Below, piece by piece: positions 17,013 through 26,624 of a stretch of DNA of 42,478 bases. The DNA comes from Caldilineaceae bacterium (GTDB lineage: Bacteria > Chloroflexota > Anaerolineae > Caldilineales > Caldilineaceae): the NCBI GenBank assembly GCA_026989655.1, contig JALSIX010000132.1, positions 1 to 42,478 on the forward strand, written 5' to 3'. Numbering within the stretch: position 1 is the stretch's first letter; each line of letters starts with the position of its first letter. The notes under the pieces are model-generated. The model was not told where the DNA came from. It ran no database searches and saw only the letters and a program-made list of their open reading frames with translations. A program made the position numbers and the translations under genes.

Positions 17013-19355
17013 TCAGAGTTTCTCCAAGGGCGCAAGGGAGGCCAGGAACTTCTTGATCCCGATGCCGGGGAAGGCCACGGTGACCTCCTCATCTCCCTGG
17101 ACGGCCACGCTGTCGATCACGGTACCCACCCCATACTCGGGGTGCTGGACGCTCTGGCGACGTTGGAAGCGGGGCTTTCGTCGTGGGGACCCGGAGGCCG
17201 TCGCCCGGCGGAGGGGGATGGAAGGCCCGGAGCCCCGGGAGGGGCGGCGGGTGGACCCATCTCCGTTCCAGGTGGTGGCTCGCCGATAGGCATCCCGGCG
17301 GCGGGCGTGTCGGTCCACGGTGCCGGTGAGCAGGTGGGTGGGGATGTCCGCCAGGAAGCGGCTGGGCTCCTGGACCTGGCTGTCGCCCCACAGGGTGCGT
17401 CGGAAACAGTGGACCAGGTAGAGACGGTCCTTGGCCCGGGTGAAGCCCACGTAGGCCAGGCGGCGCTCCTCGGCCAGATCCTCGGGGTCCTCGCTTTCCA
17501 GGCTGCGGGCGTGGGGCAGCAGACCTTCCTCCATGCCCACGATGAAGACCACCGGGAACTCCAGCCCCTTGGCCGCGTGGAGGGTGAGGAGGGTGACCGC
17601 GGCGGTCTCCTCCACCAGGTCGTCCGCGTCGCTGACCAGGCTCACCTCCTGGAGGAAGAGCTCCAGGGGAGACTGGCCCGGCTCCAGGCCGGGAGTGTCC
17701 CAGGTGTACTGGGCGGCCACACTCCGCAGCTCCTGCAGGTTCTCGAAGCGTTCCTCCCCTTCCGGGGTTCCGTCCCGGAGCCAGTCCACGTACCCGCTGT
17801 TCTCCAGCACGGCATCCAGGAGCTCGGCCACGCTGCTGTACTGCTGGTCCTGGGTCAGGGCCCGCCATGCCTCCAGTTGGGCCGCGAACTCCTGGAGCGC
17901 CCGGGCCGCCCGGCCCTTCAGCCCCGGGCCCTGGCGCAGGACGGGGTTGTCCGTGGCCTGGGGCACTAGGTCGGCTCCCCGGTGGAGGACCTGCAGGGCC
18001 ACATGTTCGGGCACCTGGGCCTGGGCGGCCCATTCCTTCAGGGCCTGGTAGGTCCGGCTCCCGATGCCCCGGCGGGGGCGGTTGATCACCCGGTCCAGGG
18101 CCATCCGGTCGGCGGGGTTGTGGAGCAGGCGCAGGTAGGCCAGCGCGTCTCGGATCTCCATGCGGTCGTAGAAGCGGGTGGCACCCACCAGCCGATAGCG
18201 CAGGCCCCGATGGACGAAGGCCTCCTCCAGGGCCCGGGACTGGGCGTTGGTGCGGTACATGACCGCGAAGTCCCCCAGGCTGTAGGGCTTTTGGAGGACC
18301 AGGCGCTCGATCTGGTCGCAGACGTAGGCCGCCTCCTCCACCTCGTTGTAGGCCTCGTAGAGCACGATCCGGGAGCCGGCCCCCCGGTCCGTGTGGAGGC
18401 GCTTGGGGTGGCGGTGGGTGTTCCGGGAGATCACGGCCCGGGCCGCATCCAGGATGTTCTGGGTGCTGCGGTAGTTTCGCTCCAACAGGATCACCTGGGC
18501 GTCGGGGAAGTCCTTGCGGAACTGGAGCACGTTGCGGTAGTCCGCGCCCCGAAACCGGTAGATGGACTGGTCCTCGTCCCCCACCACGAAGAGGTTTCGC
18601 TGCCCTGCGGGCGGCCCCACCAGGAGCTTCATCAGGGTGTACTGGGCCGTGTTCGTGTCCTGGAACTCGTCCACCAGCACGTAGGGCCAGCGTTCCTGGT
18701 ACTTGGCCCGGACGGTCGGGTCTCGGCGGAGGAGCAGCACGGTGTTGAGCAGGAGATCGTCGAAGTCCATGGCGTTGTTCAGGAGCATGAGCTGCTGGTA
18801 GCGGCCATAGACCCGAGCGGCGATCTCCTCGAAGTAGCTGGCAGGCTGCACCTCTTCGGGCACCCGGAGCTCGTTCTTCCAGCGGCCAATGGTGGCCCGA
18901 ATCGCCTGGGGGGTGAAGCGCTTCTCGTCCAGGTTCATCTCCTGGAGCACCGTGCGCACCAGGGCCAGCTGGTCGCCCCGGTCGTAGATGAGCCAGTTGC
19001 GCTGGTACCCCGCGGCCTCCACCTCGATGCGGAGGATGCGGGCGCAGAGGGCGTGGAAGGTGCCGATGGTGAGTCCCCCCAGCCGAGGGCGTTGTCCCGG
19101 CGGTGGGGGCGGGAACCGGTCTGCCAACAGGGCCACCAACCGTTCCTCCATCTCCCGGGCCGCCTTGTTGGTGAAGGTGACGGCCAGGATGTTCCAGGGA
19201 CCGATGCCCGCGCGGTCGATCATGTAGGCGATCCGGTGGGTCAGGGCTCGGGTCTTGCCCGAACCGGGCCCGGCCAACACCAGAACCGGTCCGTGGACTG
19301 CCTCCACGGCCTGGCGTTGTTGGGGGTTGAGGGCATCCAGGTAGCGGTCGCTCAT
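17013..19355 (-). CDS. pcrA: UvrD/PcrA-type superfamily 1 DNA helicase
   Basis: This is an ATP-dependent 3'-5' DNA helicase acting in repair and in displacement of proteins from DNA. It has 780 residues from the ATG at 19355 ([17 protein letters not shown]). Motifs seen include Walker A AGPGSGKT (28-35), motif Ia FTNKAA (61-66), DExx-box [10 protein letters not shown] (226-235), motif [16 protein letters not shown] (259-271), [18 protein letters not shown] in the 2B/2A region, and [14 protein letters not shown]. The C-terminus ([13 protein letters not shown]...[11 protein letters not shown]) is the PcrA-type Tudor-like domain that contacts RNA polymerase. The length is normal for PcrA. It lies 64 bases downstream of rsgA on the same strand and probably shares its promoter. 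An alternative ATG at 19385 would overlap less typical sequence. Confidence 0.95.
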   Translation of the reverse strand: MSDRYLDALNPQQRQAVEAVHGPVLVLAGPGSGKTRALTHRIAYMIDRAGIGPWNILAVTFTNKAAREMEERLVALLADRFPPPPPGQRPRLGGLTIGTFHALCARILRIEVEAAGYQRNWLIYDRGDQLALVRTVLQEMNLDEKRFTPQAIRATIGRWKNELRVPEEVQPASYFEEIAARVYGRYQQLMLLNNAMDFDDLLLNTVLLLRRDPTVRAKYQERWPYVLVDEFQDTNTAQYTLMKLLVGPPAGQRNLFVVGDEDQSIYRFRGADYRNVLQFRKDFPDAQVILLERNYRSTQNILDAARAVISRNTHRHPKRLHTDRGAGSRIVLYEAYNEVEEAAYVCDQIERLVLQKPYSLGDFAVMYRTNAQSRALEEAFVHRGLRYRLVGATRFYDRMEIRDALAYLRLLHNPADRMALDRVINRPRRGIGSRTYQALKEWAAQAQVPEHVALQVLHRGADLVPQATDNPVLRQGPGLKGRAARALQEFAAQLEAWRALTQDQQYSSVAELLDAVLENSGYVDWLRDGTPEGEERFENLQELRSVAAQYTWDTPGLEPGQSPLELFLQEVSLVSDADDLVEETAAVTLLTLHAAKGLEFPVVFIVGMEEGLLPHARSLESEDPEDLAEERRLAYVGFTRAKDRLYLVHCFRRTLWGDSQVQEPSRFLADIPTHLLTGTVDRHARRRDAYRRATTWNGDGSTRRPSRGSGPSIPLRRATASGSPRRKPRFQRRQSVQHPEYGVGTVIDSVAVQGDEEVTVAFPGIGIKKFLASLAPLEKL

Positions 19356-19419
19356 GGATTCGTCCTGTCCATGGGCCGGGGGCACCGTCTCCTCCGGGGG
19401 GTTCCTCGGGCTCTCGACC

Positions 19420-20457
19420 TCAGTAGCCCGGCGGCTGCAGGTCCTCGCCGGCCAGGATGTGGAGATAGCTCTCGTAGCGCTGTTGGGGAATGGCCCCGGC
19501 CTCCACGGCCTGGCGCACCGCGCACCCGGGCTCGTGGGTGTGGGTGCAGTCGGGGAAACGGCACCGCTGCGCGTAGGGGGCCATCTCCACGAAGTAGAAG
19601 CCCAGGTCGCTGGGCTGGATGTCCACCAGTCCGAGCTCGCGGATGCCCGGGGTGTCCGCGATGTAGGTCCGCTCTCCGAAGGGCAGGCGGATCAGGTGGG
19701 CGGCCCGGGTGGTGTGGCGCCCCTTGCCCAGGACCTGGCTGATCTCCCCCACCCGCAGGTTCAGGGCCGGGTGCAGCGCGTTGATCAGGGCGCTTTTGCC
19801 CACGCCACTGGGGCCGGTGACCACGGTGACCCGGTCTGTGAGCAGCTCCCGGAGCTCGTCCACGCCCTGGCCGGTGATCGCGCTGGTGTAGAGGACCCGG
19901 TAGCCGATCTCCTGGTAGAGGCCGAAGAGCCGGCGCGCTTCCTCCAGATCGGCCAGGTCGACCTTGTTCGCGACCACGGTGGCCGGGAGCTCGTTGGCCT
20001 CTGCGACCACCAGGAAGCGGTCCAGCATGCGCAGGTTTGGCTTCGGCTGGCGCACGGCAAAGACCACCAGCACCTGGTCGGGGTTGGCCAGGATGACGTC
20101 CTCCACGGGGCGGTGGGTCCCCGGACGTCGGCGGCTGAGGACGGTGCGCCGCTCCTCCACCCGGTCGATCAGCCCCTGCCCTTTCTCGGTGGGGAGCACC
20201 TGGACCCGGTCGCCCACGGCCACCAGGGTGGTGTCCTTGGGGGCCTCCTGGAGAAGGCGGCCTCGGACCTGGCAGACCAGGGTGCCTTCCGGGGTCTCCA
20301 CGTCGAAATGGTGTCCTCGGGCCCGGACGACGATGCCGGGCAGGGTCCTCTCCCGTTTCCGCTTGGGCTTGGGTTTGCTGCTGACCGGCGCTTCGAAGTA
20401 GGCGTCCTCGAAGAGCTCGTCGTACTCGATGTAGTCCTTCCCGCGTGGCTTCGGCAC
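19420..20457 (-). CDS. rsgA: Ribosome small-subunit-dependent GTPase RsgA
   Basis: RsgA is a circularly permuted GTPase that acts in late maturation of the 30S subunit. The protein has 345 residues. An N-terminal basic extension (residues 1-38) precedes the OB-fold (about 39-105). The GTPase motifs appear in permuted order: G4 NKVD (164-167), G5 TSA (191-193), G1 GPSGVGKS (215-222), then G3 DTPG (268-271). The C-terminal zinc-binding domain contains C299, C304, H306 and C312 ([14 protein letters not shown]). It is first in a unit with pcrA, the AI-2E-type transporter and manA, and a near-consensus promoter lies 94 bases upstream. The acidic/basic N-terminal tail is longer than in E. coli but otherwise the protein looks complete. 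Confidence 0.96.
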   Translation of the reverse strand: MPKPRGKDYIEYDELFEDAYFEAPVSSKPKPKRKRERTLPGIVVRARGHHFDVETPEGTLVCQVRGRLLQEAPKDTTLVAVGDRVQVLPTEKGQGLIDRVEERRTVLSRRRPGTHRPVEDVILANPDQVLVVFAVRQPKPNLRMLDRFLVVAEANELPATVVANKVDLADLEEARRLFGLYQEIGYRVLYTSAITGQGVDELRELLTDRVTVVTGPSGVGKSALINALHPALNLRVGEISQVLGKGRHTTRAAHLIRLPFGERTYIADTPGIRELGLVDIQPSDLGFYFVEMAPYAQRCRFPDCTHTHEPGCAVRQAVEAGAIPQQRYESYLHILAGEDLQPPGY

Positions 20458-20550
20458 AGACGTCTCGTTTCCCCGACGGCGGTTTCACCTCCCGGAGCCT
20501 GTTGGACCCGGGTCTCGGCTGGGCTCTCGATGTTCCGCTTCTGTCCGCCC

Positions 20551-20579
20551 AGTGTAGCAAGGGGGAACGGGGGTGTCAA
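20551..20579 (-). promoter_or_regulatory. Sigma70-type promoter of the rsgA unit, overlapping the cofC stop codon
   Basis: The minus strand reads TTGACA (20574-20579), 17 bases, TACACT (20551-20556). The -35 box contains the cofC TGA stop (20576-20578). Predicted transcription start is near 20544, giving an 87-base leader before rsgA. The match to consensus is very good. Confidence 0.75.
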
Positions 20580-21220
20580 TTCGGGATCGGCCCTCCCTCC
20601 AGGTCCCCCGGGTGGTCCACGTCTCGGGCCAGGCCCGGGCTCTGCCACACGGTGACCGGGACGCCGTGGCGTTGGGCCTGGGCCAGGTGGCGCTGGAAGC
20701 TCTGGGGCCCGAAGGCCGGCTCCAGGAGTCCGGGCGGGGACAGGTAGAGGGCGTTGGTGCCGCCGTCTCGGCTGGGAACCAGGACCACCCGGGGGGAGCC
20801 CTGGCCGGCCGCCAGGATGGCCTGGATCTCCTGGGGGGTGACGTGGGGCAGGTCCCCTGGGAGGACCAGGACGGCCTGGGCTCCGGCTGCAGCGGCCCTG
20901 CGGATGCCCGCGACCACGGCCCGGTTCAGGGACACGTCCAGGGACGTCTGGGTGTGCTCGGGGGTGAAGGGAGCGGGATCGGGAATGGCCTGGGCCCCGG
21001 CTGCTCGGGCCATCCGTCGAACCTGGGGATCCCGGCTCACCACCACGATGTCGGCCAGTTCGGGCAGGGTCGAGGCCACGGCCAACAGGTGTCGGAACCA
21101 GCGGACGATCAGGGCGGCCCGTTCCCCGGCAGAGAGGGCCGGGGCCAGGCGACGTTTGCCCCCGGCCAGGGAGCGGATGGGGAGGACCAGCCACACGGAG
21201 GCAGGGGACCAGACGTCCAT
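20576..21220 (-). CDS. cofC: 2-phospho-L-lactate/phosphoenolpyruvate guanylyltransferase (F420 biosynthesis)
   Basis: CofC/FbiD activates 2-phospholactate or phosphoenolpyruvate with GTP, making the donor that CofD transfers to Fo. The protein has 214 residues and begins with a nucleotidyltransferase signature (LPIRSLAGGKRRLAPALS, about 13-30). It continues with VVVSRDPQV, VLVLPGDLPHVTPQEI and VVLVPSRDGGTNALYL, all characteristic of CofC. The length is normal. The ATG lies 10 bases after the cofD stop on the same strand, so the two are cotranscribed. Bacterial FbiD enzymes use phosphoenolpyruvate. The reductase-like neighbour upstream fits that route, but substrate use cannot be read from sequence here. 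Confidence 0.92.
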   Translation of the reverse strand: MDVWSPASVWLVLPIRSLAGGKRRLAPALSAGERAALIVRWFRHLLAVASTLPELADIVVVSRDPQVRRMARAAGAQAIPDPAPFTPEHTQTSLDVSLNRAVVAGIRRAAAAGAQAVLVLPGDLPHVTPQEIQAILAAGQGSPRVVLVPSRDGGTNALYLSPPGLLEPAFGPQSFQRHLAQAQRHGVPVTVWQSPGLARDVDHPGDLEGGPIPN

Positions 21221-21230
21221 GTCGGGGGGC

Positions 21231-22199
21231 TCATCGCTGGGGGTGCACGGGCAGGGAGAGGCCGAACTCCACCACCTCCTGGGCCAGGCGGGCCTGGGCC
21301 TGGCCGTCCACCATGATGGTGTCGGTGACCAGGGTGGGCAGGATCACTGCGTCGGCCAGGGCTGCGTCCTCCTGGTCGATGACGAAGCCGTCCAGGAGAT
21401 CGCCGAAGTGGTCCACCACGGTCAGGGGGCTGATGAGTTCCCCCAGCTCCCGCATCATCTTGGCTGCGGGGCCCTTCAGTGCCCGTCCTCCCACAATGGG
21501 GCTGACACCCACCTTGGGGCCTGGGGCCCTCTGGATGGCCGCCCGCATCCCCGGCACGCTGAGGATGGGATCCAGGCTCACGTAGGGGTTGCTGGGCCCG
21601 AACACGATCAGGTCTGCCTCGGCCAGGGCCTCCAACACGTCTGGGGTGGGCCGGGCTTGCTCTCCGCCCACGAAGGAGAGGGCCACCAGGGTGGGCTCGC
21701 AGCGGCGACGGACGAAGTAGTGCTGGAAGGGAAGATCTCCCTCGTCCGTGTGGACCAGGGTGCGGACGGGTTCGTTGCACATGGGGAGGATGCGGCTGGG
21801 CACCGCCCACATGTGGCGCAGTCGGTCCGTGATCTCGGTGAGGGAGAGGCCCTGGCGGAGCCACTCGGTGCGGCGCAGGTGCAGGGCCAGGTCTCGGTCG
21901 CCCAGGCGAAACCAGACCTCGCCGCCGTAGCGCTCCATCTCCTCCAGGACCTGGAAGCTCTCGTCGGCCCGGCCCCATCCGGTCTCCGGGTTGTGGATGC
22001 CCGCCAGGTTGTAGAGGACCGTGTCCAGGTCTGGACAGATGGTCAGGCCCCAGTGTTCGAAATCGTCTCCGGTGTTGACCACCACGGTCAGGTGGCCTGC
22101 GGCCAGGATCTGTTGCAGGCCTGCGGCCAGCCGGGCCCCGCCGACGCCCCCGGAGAGGGCCACCACGCGCACGGGGAGGGGAGAGCGGGACGTGTTCAT
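21231..22199 (-). CDS. cofD: 2-phospho-L-lactate transferase (F420 biosynthesis)
   Basis: CofD/FbiA transfers the phospholactyl (or enolpyruvyl) group from the CofC product to Fo, forming F420-0 or dehydro-F420-0. The ATG at 22199 gives 322 residues. An open frame continues far upstream but lies in the shadow of the nitroreductase and transporter genes. Signatures are [16 protein letters not shown] (13-28), [20 protein letters not shown] (42-61), [20 protein letters not shown] and the C-terminal [17 protein letters not shown]. It starts within the stop codon of the nitroreductase gene (ATGA, 22196-22199) and is followed by cofC, so the three are tightly coupled. Neither cofE/fbiB ligase nor fbiC (cofG/H) is present in the window. 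Confidence 0.95.
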   Translation of the reverse strand: MNTSRSPLPVRVVALSGGVGGARLAAGLQQILAAGHLTVVVNTGDDFEHWGLTICPDLDTVLYNLAGIHNPETGWGRADESFQVLEEMERYGGEVWFRLGDRDLALHLRRTEWLRQGLSLTEITDRLRHMWAVPSRILPMCNEPVRTLVHTDEGDLPFQHYFVRRRCEPTLVALSFVGGEQARPTPDVLEALAEADLIVFGPSNPYVSLDPILSVPGMRAAIQRAPGPKVGVSPIVGGRALKGPAAKMMRELGELISPLTVVDHFGDLLDGFVIDQEDAALADAVILPTLVTDTIMVDGQAQARLAQEVVEFGLSLPVHPQR

Positions 22200-22915
22200 G
22201 GTGGGTCTGGGTCGGGCCCGATGTTGGGCAGGGGGGGCTCGCCGTCGAGAGAGGGGGGAGGCTCGCGCCAGAGCACCCGGCTCTCCAGGGGGGCTCGTTC
22301 CGAGCTCCGCTCCTCTGCGGGGAAGCCCAGGGTGATCAGGGCCTGGGGCTCCCAGTCCGAGGGGAGGTCCAGGACCTGGGCCACCACCTGGGGCACGAAG
22401 AGGGGCGCGCACATCCAACAGGCGCCCAGCCCGTAGTGGTGGGCGGCCAGGAGGAGGTTCTGGCCGGCCAGGGCGGTGCTCTGGACGGCCATGGTCCACT
22501 CGGCCTGGGCTCGGCGCTCGTCCGGGTAGCGGTCCATGTCGGCCATGCTGAGGGCCAGGAGGATCAGGGCCGGCGCGGCGGTGAGCCGGGCATGGCTGAT
22601 GGCCACCCGTCGCGCGATGCGATCCGGGGGCCAGCCGTCCGCGGCCAGGTCGGCCTGCCAACGCGCGGCCATGGCCCGGCTGAGCCGTTCCTTGAGGGCC
22701 GGATCCGTGACCACGCAGAAGCGCCAGGGCTGGCGGTTGTGGGCCGAGGGGGCCCACGTGGCGGCCTGGAGCACCGCCTCCAGGAGGGCGCGAGGCACCG
22801 GCCGGTCCCGGTACCGGCGGATGGACCGGCGTCCTTGGACGAGGGACCAGAAGGCCGGGTGGGACGATGGATGGTCCATGGCGCTGGACAGGGAGAGAGA
22901 GGCGGTGGCATCCAT
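22196..22915 (-). CDS. Nitroreductase-family protein, probable dehydro-F420-0 reductase (FbiB C-terminal-domain-like)
   Basis: This is an FMN-dependent nitroreductase fold with RRSIRRY (29-35), [12 protein letters not shown] (55-66), the acidic central stretch ending [21 protein letters not shown], and [12 protein letters not shown]. The last two match the C-terminal reductase domain of actinobacterial FbiB, which reduces dehydro-F420-0 in the phosphoenolpyruvate route. Together with direct coupling to cofD-cofC, that supports the same role here as a stand-alone enzyme. I chose the ATG at 22915 because a TATAAT box overlaps the more upstream ATG (22924), putting the transcription start at about 22916. 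The message would then be leaderless, giving 239 residues. A start at 22879 is also possible. It could be a generic nitroreductase, but the context argues against that. Confidence 0.8.
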   Translation of the reverse strand: MDATASLSLSSAMDHPSSHPAFWSLVQGRRSIRRYRDRPVPRALLEAVLQAATWAPSAHNRQPWRFCVVTDPALKERLSRAMAARWQADLAADGWPPDRIARRVAISHARLTAAPALILLALSMADMDRYPDERRAQAEWTMAVQSTALAGQNLLLAAHHYGLGACWMCAPLFVPQVVAQVLDLPSDWEPQALITLGFPAEERSSERAPLESRVLWREPPPSLDGEPPLPNIGPDPDPP

Positions 22916-22922
22916 GGCAGGC

Positions 22923-22952
22923 ATTATAGCATGGTGGAAGAGGCCGCCCCAA
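22923..22952 (-). promoter_or_regulatory. Probable promoter of the F420 unit, possibly giving a leaderless mRNA
   Basis: The minus strand has TATAAT (22923-22928) preceded at 18 bases by TTGGGG (22947-22952). The -10 is perfect and the -35 weak. A start seven bases downstream (about 22916) would coincide with the ATG at 22915, and no Shine-Dalgarno is present. Confidence 0.5.
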
Positions 22953-23038
22953 CCCGGCGTTCCCCGGTCCCCCGGGCGACCGGGCTGTGGTTCTGTCCCT
23001 CTGCCCGCCCTCCTTTGCCGGGGCCCCGAGCCAACGGC

Positions 23039-23060
23039 TGCCGGGGATCACTCCCCGGCA
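23039..23060 (-). terminator. Hairpin with the transporter stop codon in its loop
   Basis: A 9-bp perfect stem (TGCCGGGGA at 23039-23047 with TCCCCGGCA at 23052-23060) encloses a TCAC loop that contains the TGA stop (23048-23050) of the SLC12-like gene. A further 7-bp stem (22963-22969 with 22978-22984) lies downstream. Either could separate this gene from the F420 unit, though neither has a U-tract. Confidence 0.45.
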
Positions 23061-25258
23061 TTCAGGAGAGCCTCCTCGTGTGCGCTGTGGACCAGCAGGA
23101 CCGTGCCCACGGAGCGGACCAGGCCGTCCAGGCGCTCCGCGTAGCCTTCCACCTGTTCCGGGGCAGGCCGTGCCATGCCCAGCAGGGTCAGGTCCGTGTC
23201 GGTGCTGTATCGACGCACGGTCTCGATGAAGGGCTCGTCCTCCGGCGCGACGATGACGTGGGGCTCCGCGTCCACCCGGACCTCGGCCAGCAGGGAGCGG
23301 AGATGGGCCTCGGTCATCTCTCGGCCCTCGGCCCGGGAGATGACCCGGCGCAGCCGGATGCGGGCACCGTCCCAGGACGGATGGCGGGCGATGATGTAGG
23401 CCAACAGGAGCATCAGCTCGCCGTTGTGGCTGCGGCCCCGCCACCAGACGTCGATGGTGGCCTGTCGGCCCACCCCTCTGGCCGGGTCGTAGTGGAGGAA
23501 GAGGACCGATTTGCCCAGGTGCCCCAGGGTGCGAAGCAGGCGCACCAGGGTGCGTCGTCCTTGGGGGGTGCCGCTCCACCCCAGGAGGACGGTGTTGGGT
23601 TCCAGCCCGCCTACTCCATGGGACTGGGCCACGGTCACCGCGCCGGTGAAGAAGTCCGGCACGATGTCCGCCTCGGGGAAGGCCGCCATGTTCCGCCCCA
23701 GGATGTAGCTCCGGATCTGGCGGCGGGCCACGGCCCGGAGGCGGCGCAGGGCCAGCTGTTCCACATCCCCCACGATCAGCTGGAAGAAGGAGACGATGCC
23801 CTGGCCTCGGCTGAGCCATTCGGCCATGCTCACCAGGTGTTGGCGGTTGTGGGGCTGGCCGGTGAAGACCAGGATGTTGGGACGCCAGTTCTTGGCATGG
23901 TAGGGCTGGGACTCCAGGTTCAGCAGGGCCCAACGGGCCAGCGCGAACCAGATGCCGCTGCGCACATCGCCCCAGGTGTGGGCCACGGCCCGGCGCTGCA
24001 GGTAGAAGTAGATGCCGTAGCTGCTCACGATGGCCACCACCGTGGCCAGGGGGTTGATGAGGAACATGGCCCCGTAGCAGCCGGCCGCGCCCAGCAACGA
24101 GAGGCTCCAGTGGATGTGGAACCGGGGCCGAAAGCTCGGGTTGCCCACCAGCCGTTCGATGCCGGCCGCCAGGTTCATCATGCCGTAGGTGTTGAGGAAG
24201 AACATGGTGATGATGGGGGCCACGAAGTTCAGATCCCCGGCCCAGATGACGGCCAGCGCGATGGCCGTGGTCAGGAGCACGGCCATTCGAGGCTCGGTGG
24301 GGCTGCCCATCTGTGCGGCCAGGATCCGGGGCACGATCCGGTCCCGGGCAATGGCCTGCAAGGTCCGGGGAGCGGCCATGATGCTCCCCAGGGCCGAGGA
24401 GAGGGTGGCCGACCAGACACCGACGAAGATCAGCAGGGGCCAGCGGGCGATCTCCTGCATGATCAGCGTGTTCTCGATGAGCTCCTGAGGGGTGCCGTGG
24501 AGGGCCAGCCAGACCACGGTCGCGAAGTAGATGGTCCCGGTGAAGAGGATGGAGGCGATGGTGCCCCGAGGGATGCTCTTGCCCGGGTCCTTCAGATCTC
24601 CGGACATGCTCGCGCCCACCGCGATGCCCGTGACCGCGGGGAAGAAGACCGCGAAAACCCGCCAGAAGTTCAGGCCCTCGGTGTAGCTGGGTGTGAGGAC
24701 AGGGGGCTGGATGGCGTCCCACCCCCCCGCGAAGAAGGAGGCCAGGGCCCCCATGAGCGCGGCGAAGATGAAGTACTGGACCTTGATGGCGAAGTCCGCG
24801 CCGATGAACGCGATCCCGCCGAAGAGGAGGACCACCCCGGTGGAGATGAGCCGCGGATCGAAGGGCCGGAAGAACTCCAGGGCCCGGATGGACTCGGTGA
24901 AGCCGATGATGTAGAAGGCCACGGAGATGGCCTGGGAAAGGTAGAGGGGGATGCCGATGGCCCCGCCGACCTCCAGGCCCAGGGAACGGGAGATGATGTA
25001 GTATTTGCCGCCAGCCCGCACCTGCATGGCCGTGGCCACCGCGGCCAGGGAGAGGCCGGTCAGAAGGGAGATGGCGTTGGCCAGGGCAACGATGAGGAGG
25101 GCGTGGAACAGCCCCGCTTGGCCCACCACCCATCCGGTGCGCAGGAACAGGATGATGCCCAGGATGGTGAGGACGTTCGGCACGAAGACGCCGCCAAAGG
25201 TCCCAAAGCGGGCCGCTCTGGACTGCAAGGACGTCGTCGAACGGGTTGTCTGAGCCAT
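23048..25258 (-). CDS. SLC12-like cation-chloride cotransporter homologue (APC superfamily)
   Basis: This 736-residue membrane protein has about 12 helices in roughly residues 20-440, followed by a soluble C-terminal region of about 300 residues. The N-terminus, FGTFGGVFVPNVLTILGIIL, matches the conserved start of eukaryotic and bacterial cation-chloride cotransporters. Other family stretches are GGKYYIISRSLGLEVGGAIG, FFPAVTGIAVGASMSGDLKDP and APRTLQAIARDRIVP. The C-terminal region begins YHAKNWRPNILVFTGQP, also typical of this family's regulatory domain, and shows USP-like alpha/beta strands (TVLLGWSGTPQGRRT, LTLLGMARPAPEQVEGY). It probably couples Na+, K+ and/or Cl- movement across the membrane. 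The ion set is unknown. It is a single gene with its own promoter, and no Shine-Dalgarno is seen before the ATG. Confidence 0.88.
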   Translation of the reverse strand: MAQTTRSTTSLQSRAARFGTFGGVFVPNVLTILGIILFLRTGWVVGQAGLFHALLIVALANAISLLTGLSLAAVATAMQVRAGGKYYIISRSLGLEVGGAIGIPLYLSQAISVAFYIIGFTESIRALEFFRPFDPRLISTGVVLLFGGIAFIGADFAIKVQYFIFAALMGALASFFAGGWDAIQPPVLTPSYTEGLNFWRVFAVFFPAVTGIAVGASMSGDLKDPGKSIPRGTIASILFTGTIYFATVVWLALHGTPQELIENTLIMQEIARWPLLIFVGVWSATLSSALGSIMAAPRTLQAIARDRIVPRILAAQMGSPTEPRMAVLLTTAIALAVIWAGDLNFVAPIITMFFLNTYGMMNLAAGIERLVGNPSFRPRFHIHWSLSLLGAAGCYGAMFLINPLATVVAIVSSYGIYFYLQRRAVAHTWGDVRSGIWFALARWALLNLESQPYHAKNWRPNILVFTGQPHNRQHLVSMAEWLSRGQGIVSFFQLIVGDVEQLALRRLRAVARRQIRSYILGRNMAAFPEADIVPDFFTGAVTVAQSHGVGGLEPNTVLLGWSGTPQGRRTLVRLLRTLGHLGKSVLFLHYDPARGVGRQATIDVWWRGRSHNGELMLLLAYIIARHPSWDGARIRLRRVISRAEGREMTEAHLRSLLAEVRVDAEPHVIVAPEDEPFIETVRRYSTDTDLTLLGMARPAPEQVEGYAERLDGLVRSVGTVLLVHSAHEEALLNAGE

Positions 25259-25332
25259 GGGGACAGGGATGTCGATGCTGCTCTCGGGCGTTGTGGGCCT
25301 CCACCGGTTCGAGCGCCGGCGTTCGGGGCCCT

Positions 25333-25361
25333 ACCATACCAGCCCGAGGGGAGAAGGGCAA
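25333..25361 (-). promoter_or_regulatory. Promoter candidate for the SLC12-like gene
   Basis: The minus strand reads TTGCCC (25356-25361), 17 bases, TATGGT (25333-25338), about 75 bases upstream of the ATG. Spacing is ideal and both boxes are partial matches. Between this and the plus-strand promoter at 25500 there is only GC-rich sequence with short symmetrical runs (for example CCCCGGGGATCCCCGGGG near 25376). Confidence 0.5.
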
Positions 25362-25499
25362 GTTGCCCTGTCCCCCGGGGATCCCCGGGGGATGGCCCTG
25401 CCCTGGGTACGGGAGGGACCCTGTCCGCGCGGGCGGGCAGCCCGCCTATGGCCGCATCGGGTCGACGATCGGGCGCCGTCCTCCGCGGTGGTGGCCTGT

Positions 25500-25528
25500 T
25501 TGACCTCCCCTGGCGGTCGGGGTACAAT
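25500..25528 (+). promoter_or_regulatory. Sigma70-type promoter of the LLM oxidoreductase-DUF3891 unit
   Basis: TTGACC (25500-25505) is followed after 17 bases by TACAAT (25523-25528), a strong match to consensus. Transcription should begin near 25535, about 75 bases before the ATG, with the palindrome at 25543-25557 lying immediately downstream of the start. Confidence 0.75.
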
Positions 25529-25542
25529 GGCCCCACCCCGTG

Positions 25543-25557
25543 ATTTGTCCGACAAAT
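25543..25557. promoter_or_regulatory. 15-bp palindrome, candidate operator
   Basis: ATTTGTC-C-GACAAAT is a perfect 7-bp dyad around one base, placed at about +8 to +22 of the promoter above. It is AT-rich in an otherwise GC-rich stretch. Size and position fit a dimeric repressor site; FadR-type GntR operators have comparable short dyads. No regulator gene is adjacent. Confidence 0.5.
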
Positions 25558-25609
25558 GCCGGCGCGGGGCCCCGCTCGCGCGACCCCCACCAGGAAGGAG
25601 ACCATCGCC

Positions 25610-26623
25610 ATGAGCCAGGAGACCAAGTACACCCGGGTGGCCCTCTACCTGCAGGACAAGCACCCCATTCGAGAGGGCATGGAGTACGCCAGGTACGCGG
25701 AGGCCAAGGGCTTCGAGGCCGTCTGGCAGGCGGAAAGCCGTCTGGTCCGGGATGCCATCGTTCCCATGGCCGCCTATGCCGCGGTCACCGAGCGGATCCA
25801 GGTGGGCTCCGGGGTGATCAACAACTGGACCCGGAACATCGGCCTGTTGGCCGCGACCTTTCTCACCCTGGACGACCTCGCGCCGGACCGGATCATCTGC
25901 GGTATCGGTGCCTGGTGGGATCCCCTGGCCCGCAAGGTGGGCATTGTCCGCCGCAAGCCCCTGACGGCCATGCGGGAGACGGTGATCCTGTTGCGGCGGC
26001 TCCTCAACATGGAGCGGGTGACCTTCCACGGCGAGTTCCACCACCTGGACGAGGTGGAGTTGGACGTGGTCCACGGCCGCAGGGAGCCCCGCCGGGTGCC
26101 CATCATGATCGGGGCCACCGGGCCCAAGATGATGGAGCTGGCCGGAGAGATCGCGGACGGGGTGGTGCTCAACTACTGCGTGCCGCCGGAGTACAACCAC
26201 ATGGCCATGGAACATCTGGAGCGAGGGGCTCGTCGGGCCGGCCGCAGCTTGGACGAGATCGACCGCCCCCAGTTGGTGGTCTGTTCGGTGCATCCGGACC
26301 GCCAGGTGGCCCTGGACGGTGCCCGGGAGCTGTTGACCCAGTACCTGGCCCAGCAGCCCCACATCGCCCAGGCCAGCGGTGTGAAGCCCGAGGTGGTGGA
26401 GCAGATCCAGTCCATCCTGGGCTGGCCGGCTACCAAGGAGCAGGTCCGCAAGGCCATGCACCTGGTGCCCGACGAGCTGGTGGTCCGCATCACGGCCAGC
26501 GGCACCCCGGAGGATGTCCGGGCCAAGGTGCGGGAGTACATGGAGGCCGGCGCCACATGTCCCATCCTCTACCCCCTGGGCGATGTGAAGCTGATGATCG
26601 ATACCTTCGCGGGGGGCTTCTGA
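25610..26623 (+). CDS. LLM-class (luciferase-like) F420-type oxidoreductase
   Basis: The start at 25610 follows AGGAAGGAG with nine bases of spacing and yields 337 residues. The TIM-barrel flavin/F420 fold is recognisable from [18 protein letters not shown] (27-44), [20 protein letters not shown], the [17 protein letters not shown] stretch, [21 protein letters not shown] and the C-terminal [20 protein letters not shown]. These resemble F420-dependent methylene-H4MPT reductase-type LLM proteins more than FMN monooxygenases. F420 use is also suggested by the F420-biosynthesis genes 2.7 kb away, but this is inference, and the substrate is unknown. It is followed after one base by the DUF3891 gene and preceded by a promoter and a palindromic operator candidate. 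Confidence 0.88.
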   Translation: MSQETKYTRVALYLQDKHPIREGMEYARYAEAKGFEAVWQAESRLVRDAIVPMAAYAAVTERIQVGSGVINNWTRNIGLLAATFLTLDDLAPDRIICGIGAWWDPLARKVGIVRRKPLTAMRETVILLRRLLNMERVTFHGEFHHLDEVELDVVHGRREPRRVPIMIGATGPKMMELAGEIADGVVLNYCVPPEYNHMAMEHLERGARRAGRSLDEIDRPQLVVCSVHPDRQVALDGARELLTQYLAQQPHIAQASGVKPEVVEQIQSILGWPATKEQVRKAMHLVPDELVVRITASGTPEDVRAKVREYMEAGATCPILYPLGDVKLMIDTFAGGF

Positions 26624-26624
26624 G

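Noticed and set aside
22200-25361. Upstream extension of cofD through the nitroreductase and transporter genes
   Set aside because: The extension is Pro/Gly/Arg-rich shadow sequence. The ATG at 22199 overlapping the previous stop gives a normal CofD length.
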